From: Pseudalgibacter ostreae | GTDB lineage: Bacteria; Bacteroidota; Bacteroidia; Flavobacteriales; Flavobacteriaceae | Reading direction: 5' to 3' | Assembly: GCF_042427585.1 (NCBI RefSeq) | Contig: NZ_JBHMFC010000042.1 | Location: 11,486-75,485 of the forward strand | Length of the DNA stretch: 64,000 nucleotides | In this document: in pieces, positions 44,489 to 52,277 of the stretch | Layout: every line of letters starts with the position of its first letter | Numbering within the stretch: position 1 is the stretch's first letter | Notes under the pieces: generated by a model | Databases searched by the model: none | Seen by the model: only the letters and a program-made list of their open reading frames with translations | Told to the model about the DNA's origin: nothing | Position numbers and translations under genes: made by a program

Positions 44489-45276
44489 AATGAGTGGATG
44501 AAATAAATAATTGTTTTAAATATATTCTTTAAAATTACTTAAAAAATTCAACAGGCATAGTATTAAACCTACATTATTTGTAATTAATTTCGTCGCTTGG
44601 GGTTTGTTTCAAGTGAATATAAAAATTGAAATGGGTTTGTGTTAGCTTGAATTTTTATAATGTAAAATGGAGGCTTTTACAAGTTTTAAATGAAATGAAA
44701 GATGGTTTATGATGAAAGAGAAAGCCAGTATTTAGTAGATATCATAAAACATCAACCTACATCCACTAGATTTTTAAGGATTGATATTTAATGAATTACA
44801 GCTTATGATGGTGCGTTTTTAATTCGGAAAGTTAAAGCGTACTAATACGTAGTGAGCAACCAAGCTGTACATGTTAAAAGTTGAGACATAATTAATAATC
44901 AAGGGGCCTTAATCGGCATTTTGGGCAGAAAGTCTACACCGTATTTAGCGATAAAAATAGTGTAAATTAAAATAGTCAGTCTGGCATTAAATGGCATTGG
45001 TTTTCTAATAAAACCGCATTAGAACATTCGTGTAGCGATTCGCGTGTAAAACTTTAAAGGTTTTTGCAGTCGAGAATCAAATTAATAAGTTAGAACTAAA
45101 AGCTATTCGATCACATCATGTAAACTTTACTCATAATAAAGCTAGGAAATGGATGTCGATAAAATCCGCGCAGAATCTACAGGACATGTCCACGAAATTT
45201 GAATTTGTTTAGAAGTGTGTCAAATATTATCGCAAGCTCATATTATGGTTTATTTTAGAATGTAGCTCAAATTAAG
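44489..45276. other. Non-coding stretch upstream of the cellulase
   Basis: About 790 nt without a credible gene in either strand. The part next to 44488 must contain the cellulase promoter, but no full TTTG-N19-TAnnTTTG pair was found. The rest shows no recognised RNA, repeat or transposase fragment. It may be degenerate sequence brought in with the cellulase. Confidence 0.45.
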
Positions 45277-45304
45277 AAGCCTATCAAATTAATTTGATAG
45301 GCTT
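45277..45304 (-). terminator. Terminator stem of cold-shock gene 2
   Basis: AAGCCTATCAAATT and AATTTGATAGGCTT are directly abutting 14-bp inverted arms. The same stem, with a TG loop, follows cold-shock gene 3 at 45635. It lies 29 nt after the gene 2 stop. The T-run is weak here. Confidence 0.7.
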
Positions 45305-45332
45305 TAATCTTGTAATTGTTAAAGTATAAAAC

Positions 45333-45524
45333 TTAGATTACTTTTACGTTTACCGCATTCAGTCCTTTTTTGCCTTCTTGTAAGTCAAATTCAACGTTAT
45401 CGCCTTCACGAACTTCGTCAATCAATCCAGAAATGTGAACAAAATGTTCTTTGTTGGAGCCTTCTTCAACAATGAATCCAAAACCTTTGGCATCATTGAA
45501 GAACTTTACTGTTCCTTTACTCAT
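45333..45524 (-). CDS. Cold-shock protein 2
   Basis: A 63-residue CSD protein almost identical to cold-shock protein 1. Its 3' flank (45301-45344) nearly matches that of gene 3 (45661-45704), and its 5' flank nearly matches that of gene 1. It is thus the link in a duplicated series. A TAnnTTTG box lies 52 nt upstream with the leader hairpin beside it. RNP motifs are intact, so the protein should bind RNA. Confidence 0.95.
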   Translation of the reverse strand: MSKGTVKFFNDAKGFGFIVEEGSNKEHFVHISGLIDEVREGDNVEFDLQEGKKGLNAVNVKVI

Positions 45525-45554
45525 ACTTATAAATATTAAATTAATTTTAGCTTA

Positions 45555-45583
45555 CATCAAATACGTGATGCATAACAAATCTA
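45555..45583 (-). promoter_or_regulatory. -7 box and leader hairpin of cold-shock gene 2
   Basis: TAGATTTG (minus, 45583-45576) fits TAnnTTTG. The leader hairpin is CATCA/TGATG (45570-45566 and 45559-45555). Position and spacing to the start codon match gene 1, but the stem carries a compensating C-G to T-A change. Confidence 0.55.
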
Positions 45584-45634
45584 AGTGTTTTTTAGTTTAT
45601 AAGCATAACTTTTAGTTAATTATTAAAAATAAAA

Positions 45635-45664
45635 AAAGCCTATCAAATTGATTTGATAGGCTTT
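45635..45664 (-). terminator. Terminator of cold-shock gene 3
   Basis: AAAGCCTATCAAAT (45635-45648) and ATTTGATAGGCTTT (45651-45664) form a perfect 14-bp stem. On the minus strand it runs into a T-rich tract (45637-45631). Confidence 0.82.
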
Positions 45665-45691
45665 AACTTTGTAATTGTTAAAGTATATATC

Positions 45692-45883
45692 TTAGATTAC
45701 TTTTACGTTTACGGCGTTTAATCCTTTTCTACCTTCTTGTAGATCGAATTCAACAGCATCACCTTCACGAATTTCATCGATAAGTCCTGAAATGTGTACG
45801 AAATGTTCTTTGTTGTTGTCATCTTCAACGATGAATCCAAAACCTTTAGAGTCGTTGAAAAATTTTACTGTACCTTTACTCAT
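45692..45883 (-). CDS. Cold-shock protein 3
   Basis: A 63-residue CSD protein from ATG 45883 (MSKGTVKFFNDSKGFGFIVE). The frame is open ten codons upstream to 45913, but that would run into the promoter box TACCTTTG (minus, 45918-45911), so the short form is chosen. It differs from copies 1 and 2 at several residues (EDDNNKEHF, EIREGDAVEF, GRKGLN), so it is the more diverged paralogue and perhaps the ancestral one. It is followed downstream by a strong terminator. Confidence 0.95.
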   Translation of the reverse strand: MSKGTVKFFNDSKGFGFIVEDDNNKEHFVHISGLIDEIREGDAVEFDLQEGRKGLNAVNVKVI

Positions 45884-45910
45884 TGTATGTTTATTATAAT
45901 AATTAAGCGA

Positions 45911-45918
45911 CAAAGGTA
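45911..45918 (-). promoter_or_regulatory. -7 box of cold-shock gene 3
   Basis: TACCTTTG on the minus strand fits TAnnTTTG and lies 28 nt before the start codon at 45883. No clear -33 TTTG is present at the expected distance. The leader is shorter than those of genes 1 and 2 and lacks the CAnCA/TGnTG hairpin. Confidence 0.5.
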
Positions 45919-45978
45919 ATAAAATAATGATCGCTTTTCGGTTTTTATTGAAAAAATATAATATTTTTTAAGTTGTAA

Positions 45979-46275
45979 TTAACGCAGCACCAGTTTTTTA
46001 ATAATTTGTTTGCCTAATTCTTCGTTTAACATGTCGATAATCTTTTGTTTTCCATAGGTTAATTCTTCTCGAAGCACACTGGAACTTAATTGAATATACA
46101 GGGTTTCCCCTTCCAACTTTACTGCCGTAGTGTAATTATTAACACCATTGCCCATTAATTTACCCCAAGCATCTTCTACGTTTATTTTGTCTAAACCTTT
46201 TTCCAGTCTATTGGTTTCTACAAATTCTTTAAGTGCGTCGCTAATGCTAATGTGTTCGTTGTTGCGTTTTGCCAT
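45979..46275 (-). CDS. DUF721 (DciA-like) protein
   Basis: A 98-residue protein matching the DUF721 family: ISISDALKEFVETNRLEKGL, VEDAWGKLMGNGVNNYTTAV and LYIQLSSSVLREELTYGKQK. DciA, the ancestral loader of the replicative helicase DnaB, belongs to this family, and the bacterial gene often sits near recF as here. It contains only the compact DUF721 core. A role in loading DnaB is therefore plausible but not shown. It lies 224 nt after recF on the same strand. Confidence 0.7.
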   Translation of the reverse strand: MAKRNNEHISISDALKEFVETNRLEKGLDKINVEDAWGKLMGNGVNNYTTAVKLEGETLYIQLSSSVLREELTYGKQKIIDMLNEELGKQIIKKLVLR

Positions 46276-46499
46276 AATATGTTTTAAGTACTGAATTTAA
46301 TTGTTTTCTTCGGTATAGCTAAAGATTAATATTGAAATATCGATTTATAAACATAGCGTTATAGTGAAAATTTCAATTTATTTACAATTCACTAGAAAAA
46401 AAGAAGCTAGTATATTTTCTTAGTAATAACGCTAGTTTTCGCTTTATTGCAAGTTAGTGTTTTTGAGAACGGCCTTACAGATTTTATGGGAATGATATT

Positions 46500-47579
46500 T
46501 TACAGCTTAAAGATTTCATAAGATTGATGCACTTGTTTAACGGCATTTTCAGTACGGTCTGCATGGGTGTCACTAATAAATATTTGTCCAAAATTTTCAT
46601 CGTCTACCAATTTAATGATTTGGGAAACACGTTGTTCATCCAACTTATCAAAAATATCATCTAGCAATAAAATGGGGTTAACATGGCTTTGAGTTTTTAT
46701 AAAGTCAAATTGAGCCAATTTTAAAGCGATTAAAAAAGATTTTTGTTGGCCCTGACTTCCAAATTTTTTGATGGGATGGGTATCGATATTAAAATGTAAA
46801 TCATCTTTATGGATGCCCACACTGGTATATTGTAAGGCTTTATCTTTATTTATACTGTTTTTTAATAATTGGTCTAATGTGTTTTCAAATAATTGACTTT
46901 CGTAAGCTAATTCCACAGCATCTTTACCATTACTTATGGTTTTATATCGGGATTTAAAAATAGGGATAAAGGTTTTTAAAAAAGCATCCCGTTTCTCGAA
47001 TATTTTAGTGCCATAATCGGTTAGTTGATCATTGTAAACGTCTAAAGTATCTTTATTAAAGGTATGGTTTAATGCGAAATACTTTAAAAGGGCATTACGT
47101 TGGGCCAGTATTTTGTTATAGCGTATTAGGTGTTCTAAATAACTCTTATCGCTTTGCGAAATTACGGTATCTATAAACTTACGCCGTGTATCGCTACCTT
47201 CGATAATCAAGTCGCGATCTGCAGGCGAAATAATAACCAAAGGCAATAAACCGATATGTTCACTAAATCTCTCATAGGCCTTCCCGTTTCGTTTAATTAC
47301 TTTTTTCTGTCCGCGTTTTAAACTAATAACAAGTTTTTCGGGATTGTTGTCTTTAATATAGTCGCCATTTACTACAAAAAAGTCCTCATCGTGCTTTATA
47401 TTTTGTGAGGCTATGGGATTAAAATAGCTTTTTCCAAAAGAAAGATGATAAATCGCATCCAGTACATTGGTTTTCCCGATACCATTATTACCGACGATGC
47501 AATTTATTTTTTCATTGAAAATAAATGATTTACTATCAAAATTCTTATAATTGAGTAACGAAAGGGCTTTTAAAATCAT
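46500..47579 (-). CDS. recF: DNA replication and repair protein RecF
   Basis: A 359-residue SMC-like ATPase from ATG 47579 (MILKALSLLNYKNFDSKSF). An open stretch 24 codons further upstream is not family-like. Walker A is CIVGNNGIGKTNVLDAIYHL, the signature region FGSQGQQKSFLIALKLAQ, and Walker B PILLLDDIFDKLDEQR. RecF with RecO and RecR loads RecA at gapped DNA. dnaA, dnaN and gyrB are not adjacent, so the classic origin cluster is broken up here. Confidence 0.95.
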   Translation of the reverse strand: MILKALSLLNYKNFDSKSFIFNEKINCIVGNNGIGKTNVLDAIYHLSFGKSYFNPIASQNIKHDEDFFVVNGDYIKDNNPEKLVISLKRGQKKVIKRNGKAYERFSEHIGLLPLVIISPADRDLIIEGSDTRRKFIDTVISQSDKSYLEHLIRYNKILAQRNALLKYFALNHTFNKDTLDVYNDQLTDYGTKIFEKRDAFLKTFIPIFKSRYKTISNGKDAVELAYESQLFENTLDQLLKNSINKDKALQYTSVGIHKDDLHFNIDTHPIKKFGSQGQQKSFLIALKLAQFDFIKTQSHVNPILLLDDIFDKLDEQRVSQIIKLVDDENFGQIFISDTHADRTENAVKQVHQSYEIFKL

Positions 47580-47710
47580 AGAAAAACAACTTAAAGGGCA
47601 ATAGGAGCACACGCTCTTGAAAAGGAAGTGCAAATTATTGAAAATTATCAAATAATAGGCGCTTAGTTAAGAAGAATATTATATTTTTGCGGCGCATTAA
47701 CACAAAAATT

Positions 47711-48481
47711 ATGGCAACTTATAATAAGCGTGGTTCTAAACCAAAAACTAAAGTAGAGAAAGAGCAAAATATCGAGGAAGGTTCTACTACCGCAGAGGTT
47801 TTCAATACTCTTGATGAAACAGCGTCTAAAACAGAACTTTTTGTTGAAAAAAACCAAAAGTATATTTTTATCATCATTGGTGTAGTAGCAGTAGTGGTTT
47901 TAGGGTATTTGGGTTATAAGGAATTTATAGCAAAACCAAAACAAATGGAAGCTATGAACGATATGTTCCAAGCTCAAAAATATTTTGATGAAGCAGTAAA
48001 TGGTGTGGAAAAAGACTCCTTGTACAATTTGGCTCTTAACGGAGGTGAAGGAAAATTTGGGATGTTAGATATTATTGAGGAATATAGTGGTACACCTGCA
48101 GCCAATATGGCTACATATTATGCTGGTACAGCTTACTTAAGATTAAAGGATTATAAAAATGCCGTAACGTATTTAAATGATTTTAAAAGTGACGATGAAA
48201 TATTGGCGCCTTTAGCAACAGGAAATATTGGTGATGCTTTTGTGCAATTAAACCAGCCAGAAGACGCTTTGGAGTATTACGAAAAAGCAGCCAAAATGCG
48301 TAATAATGAATATACAACGCCTATGTATCTCTATAAAGCGGGCGCTACAGCTTTAGAGTTGGGTAAAGCAGATAAGGCATTATCTTATTTTAAAAAAATA
48401 AAAGAAGAGTATCCAAATGCTACCGAGGCTGCAACTGTGGAGGTGTTTATTGGTAAAGCCCAGGTGCTAGCAGATAAATAG
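47711..48481 (+). CDS. Membrane-anchored tetratricopeptide-repeat protein
   Basis: A 256-residue protein from ATG 47711 (MATYNKRGSKPKTKVEKEQ). A charged N-terminal cytosolic part is followed by one transmembrane helix at ~residues 50-68 (YIFIIIGVVAVVVLGYLGY). The rest should be periplasmic and holds about three TPR units (ANMATYYAGTAYLRLKDYKN, APLATGNIGDAFVQLNQPED, YLYKAGATALELGKADKA). The layout resembles YfgM of proteobacteria, a chaperone-linked SecYEG partner. In flavobacteria this gene commonly precedes ribH. Its function here is unknown. It diverges from recF. Confidence 0.75.
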   Translation: MATYNKRGSKPKTKVEKEQNIEEGSTTAEVFNTLDETASKTELFVEKNQKYIFIIIGVVAVVVLGYLGYKEFIAKPKQMEAMNDMFQAQKYFDEAVNGVEKDSLYNLALNGGEGKFGMLDIIEEYSGTPAANMATYYAGTAYLRLKDYKNAVTYLNDFKSDDEILAPLATGNIGDAFVQLNQPEDALEYYEKAAKMRNNEYTTPMYLYKAGATALELGKADKALSYFKKIKEEYPNATEAATVEVFIGKAQVLADK

Positions 48482-48486
48482 AAAAA

Positions 48487-48972
48487 ATGGCAACAATAAA
48501 TAGAAATTTATCAGATTACGATAAAACAGCAATCCCAAGCGCGAAAGATTTTCGGTTTGGGATTGTTGTTTCAGAATGGAACGATTCCATTACAGATGGT
48601 TTGCAACAAGGCGCATACGACACCTTGATCGAAAATGGGGTTTTACCCGAAAACATTACAACGTGGTATGTTCCAGGAAGCTTTGAGTTGATATATGGTT
48701 CTAAAAAAATGCAAGACCAAAATGTAGATGCGGTTATTGCTATAGGCTGTGTGATACAAGGTGAAACTAAGCATTTTGATTTTGTTTGTGAAGGTGTAAC
48801 ACAAGGTATTAAGGATCTTAATATTTTAAAAGATACACCCGTTATATTTTGTGTACTTACAGATAATACCATGCAGCAATCTATAGATCGCTCTGGTGGT
48901 AAACATGGTAATAAAGGTATAGAGGCTGCGGTAGCGGCTATTAAAATGGCAGATTTACGAAAAAATAGTTAA
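48487..48972 (+). CDS. ribH: 6,7-dimethyl-8-ribityllumazine synthase
   Basis: A 161-residue lumazine synthase, the penultimate step of riboflavin synthesis. FGIVVSEWNDSITDGLQQGA, VPGSFELIYGSKKM, AIGCVIQGETKHFDFVCEGV (catalytic His) and FCVLTDNTMQQSIDRSGGKHGNKG are standard. It assembles as pentamers or 60-mers in relatives. It lies 5 nt after the TPR gene, so the two are co-transcribed; no other rib gene is present. A terminator follows. Confidence 0.96.
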   Translation: MATINRNLSDYDKTAIPSAKDFRFGIVVSEWNDSITDGLQQGAYDTLIENGVLPENITTWYVPGSFELIYGSKKMQDQNVDAVIAIGCVIQGETKHFDFVCEGVTQGIKDLNILKDTPVIFCVLTDNTMQQSIDRSGGKHGNKGIEAAVAAIKMADLRKNS

Positions 48973-48992
48973 AACTGCTTTTATCCGTTTTT

Positions 48993-49039
48993 AAATTCCA
49001 AAATCCAATTTTATATATTGGTCTTTGGAATTTTTTTTT
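48993..49039 (+). terminator. Terminator of ribH
   Basis: AAATTCCAAA (48993-49002) pairs with TTTGGAATTT (49024-49033), with an inner CCAAT/ATTGG stem, followed by a T-run to 49039. It is a branched or extended intrinsic terminator. Confidence 0.8.
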
Positions 49040-49137
49040 GGATTTGGTTATCTTAAAGGTTTTGTTAACAATTTTTGGCTTTTAGCAACCCCGAATCTCC
49101 CTATTTTTGAGTATTTTTGACCTTAAGTAATTCGCAA

Positions 49138-49377
49138 ATGTTGTTTAAACAACGCCAAAATAAAACGTTTCAATACCCCTCTAGACTTTCTAAAGGAAAA
49201 CAAGCAGAATCGAAAGACGAAAGTTCTTCTAATGCTCATGGTTTCATATCAAAATGGAGCAACCATAGTAGTATGGGGAAAAGAAAGCGTAAAAAAGGGT
49301 TTTCTGTAGGGTTGCTTATATTTATTTTGGTATTATTATTGATTTGTATGTTTCTGTTAGAAAATAGATTCAAGTAA
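49138..49377 (+). CDS. Small C-tail membrane protein A, function unknown
   Basis: A 79-residue protein from ATG 49138 (MLFKQRQNKTFQYPSRLSKG). The N-terminal ~50 residues are polar and basic; one transmembrane helix lies at ~residues 57-74 (VGLLIFILVLLLICMFLL), near the very end. The motif FKxRxNKxFxYxPR is shared, with small changes, with the next gene, so the two look paralogous. No database family is recognised from sequence. They lie just upstream of mutL, probably in one transcript. Confidence 0.6.
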   Translation: MLFKQRQNKTFQYPSRLSKGKQAESKDESSSNAHGFISKWSNHSSMGKRKRKKGFSVGLLIFILVLLLICMFLLENRFK

Positions 49378-49394
49378 TTCAAAACAAAGACATC

Positions 49395-49682
49395 ATGGGA
49401 CTTTTTAAAACTCGAAAAAATAAAAAATTCAGCTATAGCCCGCGTCATTTTGATGATAAAGGACAAGGAAATCCTTATGAAATCAAACATAAATTTGATG
49501 AGTTTAGAACTACTGTTGGATCGAATAAGGGGCTTAAAACAAAAATTAACCATGCTTGGGACGATTTTAAAAACAATCCAGATAAAGAAGCCAATAAACG
49601 TATTTTGATTATCATTGCCATTCTAGTTTTGATATTCCTTTTTATCATTGAATTTGATTTATCTATTTTCTTTTCAAAGTAA
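49395..49682 (+). CDS. Small C-tail membrane protein B, paralogue of A
   Basis: A 95-residue protein beginning MGLFKTRKNKKFSYSPRHFD, the same opening motif as its neighbour. The middle is charged (KHKFDEFRTTVGSNKGLKTK), and residues ~69-88 form a transmembrane helix close to the C-terminus (ILIIIAILVLIFLFIIEF). It ends 3 nt before the mutL start, implying translational coupling. Homologues near ribH are sometimes labelled 'riboflavin synthase subunit beta', a label with no support in this sequence. Function unknown. Confidence 0.65.
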   Translation: MGLFKTRKNKKFSYSPRHFDDKGQGNPYEIKHKFDEFRTTVGSNKGLKTKINHAWDDFKNNPDKEANKRILIIIAILVLIFLFIIEFDLSIFFSK

Positions 49683-49685
49683 TTT

Positions 49686-51545
49686 ATGACAGACATTATA
49701 CAACTATTACCAGACCATGTAGCAAACCAAATCGCTGCTGGAGAAGTTGTACAACGTCCAGCCTCGGTAGTTAAAGAGTTAATGGAAAATGCTATAGACG
49801 CAGGTGCCTCAACTATAAAACTTATTATTAAAGATGCTGGAAAAACGCTAGTACATGTAATAGACGATGGGAAAGGGATGAGTGTTACCGATGCCCGTTT
49901 AAGTTTTGAGCGTCATGCCACATCCAAAATTCGAAGTGCAGACGATTTGTTCCAACTCCACACAAAAGGGTTTCGTGGTGAGGCACTAGCAAGTATTGCC
50001 GCTATTGCCCATGTGGAACTTAAAACAAAACAAGACCATGAAGAAGTAGGCACTTGTATTGAAATAGAAGGCAGTACAATCGTTTCGCAAGAGGTTATCG
50101 TAACACCTAAAGGAACTTCCATTGCCGTAAAAAATCTTTTTTTTAATATTCCTGCCCGTCGGAATTTTTTAAAATCCAATACCGTAGAACTACGCCATAT
50201 TATTGATGAATTTCATCGGGTAGCATTGGCACATCCTAATATTTCCTTTAATTTATTTAATAATGGAAGCGATGTTTTTAACTTACCTTCTAGTAATTAC
50301 AGACAGCGCATTGTAAACATATTTGGAACAAAAACCAATGAAAAATTAGTTCCTGTAGATGAAGATACGGAAGTACTTAAAATCTCGGGTTTTGTAGGAA
50401 AACCAGAGTTTGCTAAAAAAACACGAGGTGAACAATATTTTTTTGTAAACGACAGGTTTATTAAAAGTGCATATTTAAACCACGCTATATCTTCGGCCTT
50501 TGATGGCTTATTGAAAAATGGGACACACCCTAGTTATTTTTTAAATCTCACGGTTAACCCGCAAACCATCGATATTAATATCCACCCTACAAAAACAGAA
50601 ATTAAATTTGATGATGAGCACACCTTGTATGCCTTATTGCGATCGGCAGTAAAGCACAGTTTGGGCCAATTTAATATTGCACCAGTATTGGATTTTGATC
50701 GTGATGCTACTCTAGATACGCCTTATAGTTATAAAGATAATGGGGCCAGTATCCCAAAAATAGAAGTGGATAGGAGTTTTAATCCCTTTAAGGAAGGTGA
50801 TGCCGGATTGGGTAAACAAACCACCTCTTTTAAGAGACAGACCCAAGCCACTAGCCATTGGGATGGTTTGTACGTAGGGTTGGAGTCTAAAGGGAATGAT
50901 TCTCCAGAGGATTTTAGTGAAATGTATTTTGAAAGTGAAGAAAGCAGCTCATCTCTGTTTGATGATGAGAACGAAATGGACAAGGTGCAGACCACCCATC
51001 AAATTCATAGTAAATATATAGTAAGTGCTATAAAATCGGGTATGTTGGTTATGGATCAGCACCGTGCGCACCAGCGTATTCTATATGAAGAGTTTTTGCA
51101 GAATATGACCATTAAAGAGGGGGCAAGCCAGCAGTTGTTATTTCCATTGCAATTGCATTTTACACCACAGGAGTTAGTGCTTATAGAGCAGTTAAAAACA
51201 GATTTACAGCGTACTGGATTTGTTTTTTCAAACATTTCAGAAGCATCTGTTGAGATTATAGGCGTACCCGTAAGCGTTCCGGAAAGTGAAGTATCCATTA
51301 TTCTGGAGCAATTGATTAGTGATGTTGAAAATGAAGTGCCAGATAGCCATTTTAGTGCTACAGATTTATTGGCAAAATCTATGGCAAAAAGTTTGGCGAT
51401 TAAAACGGGGCAGACCTTAAAAAAAGATGAACAAGAGCATTTGGTAAATAGACTATTTGCCTGTAAAGAACCCAATGTGTCGCCCACAAATAGAAAAACG
51501 TTTATTACGATGAGCGTAGACGAACTGGATAAAAAATTTATATAG
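49686..51545 (+). CDS. mutL: DNA mismatch repair protein MutL
   Basis: A 619-residue MutL. The N-terminal GHKL ATPase shows IAAGEVVQRPASVVKELMENAIDAG, DDGKGM and HATSKIRSADDLFQLHTKGFRGEALASI. The C-terminal dimerisation domain starts near residue 430. The endonuclease motif DQHA(x)2E(x)4E is altered: residues 457-468 read DQHRAHQRILYE, with Arg for Ala and Gln for the first Glu, and the Cys-Pro-His-Gly-Arg-Pro element is replaced by NVSPTNRKTF near residue 595. It should act as the MutS-MutH-type matchmaker, but nicking activity looks doubtful. Confidence 0.95.
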   Translation: MTDIIQLLPDHVANQIAAGEVVQRPASVVKELMENAIDAGASTIKLIIKDAGKTLVHVIDDGKGMSVTDARLSFERHATSKIRSADDLFQLHTKGFRGEALASIAAIAHVELKTKQDHEEVGTCIEIEGSTIVSQEVIVTPKGTSIAVKNLFFNIPARRNFLKSNTVELRHIIDEFHRVALAHPNISFNLFNNGSDVFNLPSSNYRQRIVNIFGTKTNEKLVPVDEDTEVLKISGFVGKPEFAKKTRGEQYFFVNDRFIKSAYLNHAISSAFDGLLKNGTHPSYFLNLTVNPQTIDINIHPTKTEIKFDDEHTLYALLRSAVKHSLGQFNIAPVLDFDRDATLDTPYSYKDNGASIPKIEVDRSFNPFKEGDAGLGKQTTSFKRQTQATSHWDGLYVGLESKGNDSPEDFSEMYFESEESSSSLFDDENEMDKVQTTHQIHSKYIVSAIKSGMLVMDQHRAHQRILYEEFLQNMTIKEGASQQLLFPLQLHFTPQELVLIEQLKTDLQRTGFVFSNISEASVEIIGVPVSVPESEVSIILEQLISDVENEVPDSHFSATDLLAKSMAKSLAIKTGQTLKKDEQEHLVNRLFACKEPNVSPTNRKTFITMSVDELDKKFI

Positions 51546-51548
51546 GAT

Positions 51549-52277
51549 ATGATGAGAATTACCGATACCGTAAAACATTTAATAATTATAAACGTTATTA
51601 TGTTTGTGGGAACATTGGCCATTGGTAATGGTACCTTGTTTTATGATCTTTTTGCAATGCATTTTCCAAAGAACGATGCGTTTGAATTTTGGCAAATTGT
51701 TACACATATGTTTATGCATGGTGGGTTTATGCACCTGCTGTTCAATATGTTTGCTCTGTGGATGTTTGGAACTGCTGTGGAACAAAACTTAGGAAGTAAA
51801 AAATTCCTGTTTGTGTATTTTTCTGCTGGATTAGGGGCAGTGGCCTTGCAGGTGGGGTACTATTATTTTAAGTACTTGCCTATGGAAGCCCAAGCCTTAA
51901 GCTTAGGTGCTACGCCCGAACAGATTGTGGAGGTGTTTAGAGATGGAAAAGTGTTTACCGCTATTGGTCAAGAGTTTAATCAAATATATTATGCATCTAT
52001 GGTTGGGGCCTCTGGCTGTATTATGGGTATATTAGTAGCATTTGGTATGATAAATCCCAATGCGGAGTTAATGATGATTTTTTTACCAATTCCAATAAAG
52101 GCAAAATATTTTATCCCAGGAATTATCATTCTCGATTTAATTTCAGGAGTAACGGGACAATCTTTTTTCAGTCCGAGTAATACAGCATATATGGCGCACG
52201 TAGGTGGTGCCTTAACTGGTTTTATTATTATGTGGTATTGGAAAAAAACACAGTTTAATCGTAATCGATGGGATTAA
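51549..52277 (+). CDS. Rhomboid-family intramembrane serine protease 1
   Basis: A 242-residue, six-helix membrane protein. Catalytic Ser155 lies in VGASGCIMGI (GxSG) and His217 in AHVGGALTGF; HMFMHGGFMHLLFNMFALWM is the conserved HxxxxHxxxN region near residues 57-66. An insertion of ~40 residues (about 108-145) between helices is longer than in GlpG. It should cleave transmembrane substrates in the inner membrane. It begins 3 nt after mutL and overlaps the second rhomboid gene. Confidence 0.9.
   Translation: MMRITDTVKHLIIINVIMFVGTLAIGNGTLFYDLFAMHFPKNDAFEFWQIVTHMFMHGGFMHLLFNMFALWMFGTAVEQNLGSKKFLFVYFSAGLGAVALQVGYYYFKYLPMEAQALSLGATPEQIVEVFRDGKVFTAIGQEFNQIYYASMVGASGCIMGILVAFGMINPNAELMMIFLPIPIKAKYFIPGIIILDLISGVTGQSFFSPSNTAYMAHVGGALTGFIIMWYWKKTQFNRNRWD

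Noticed and set aside
44489..45276. Hidden transposase remnant beside the cellulase
   Set aside because: I looked for decayed frames on both strands and for terminal inverted repeats but found nothing that could be supported.
48487..49682. Second riboflavin gene after ribH (riboflavin synthase beta label)
   Set aside because: The two small proteins have a C-terminal membrane helix and no lumazine or riboflavin synthase motifs.
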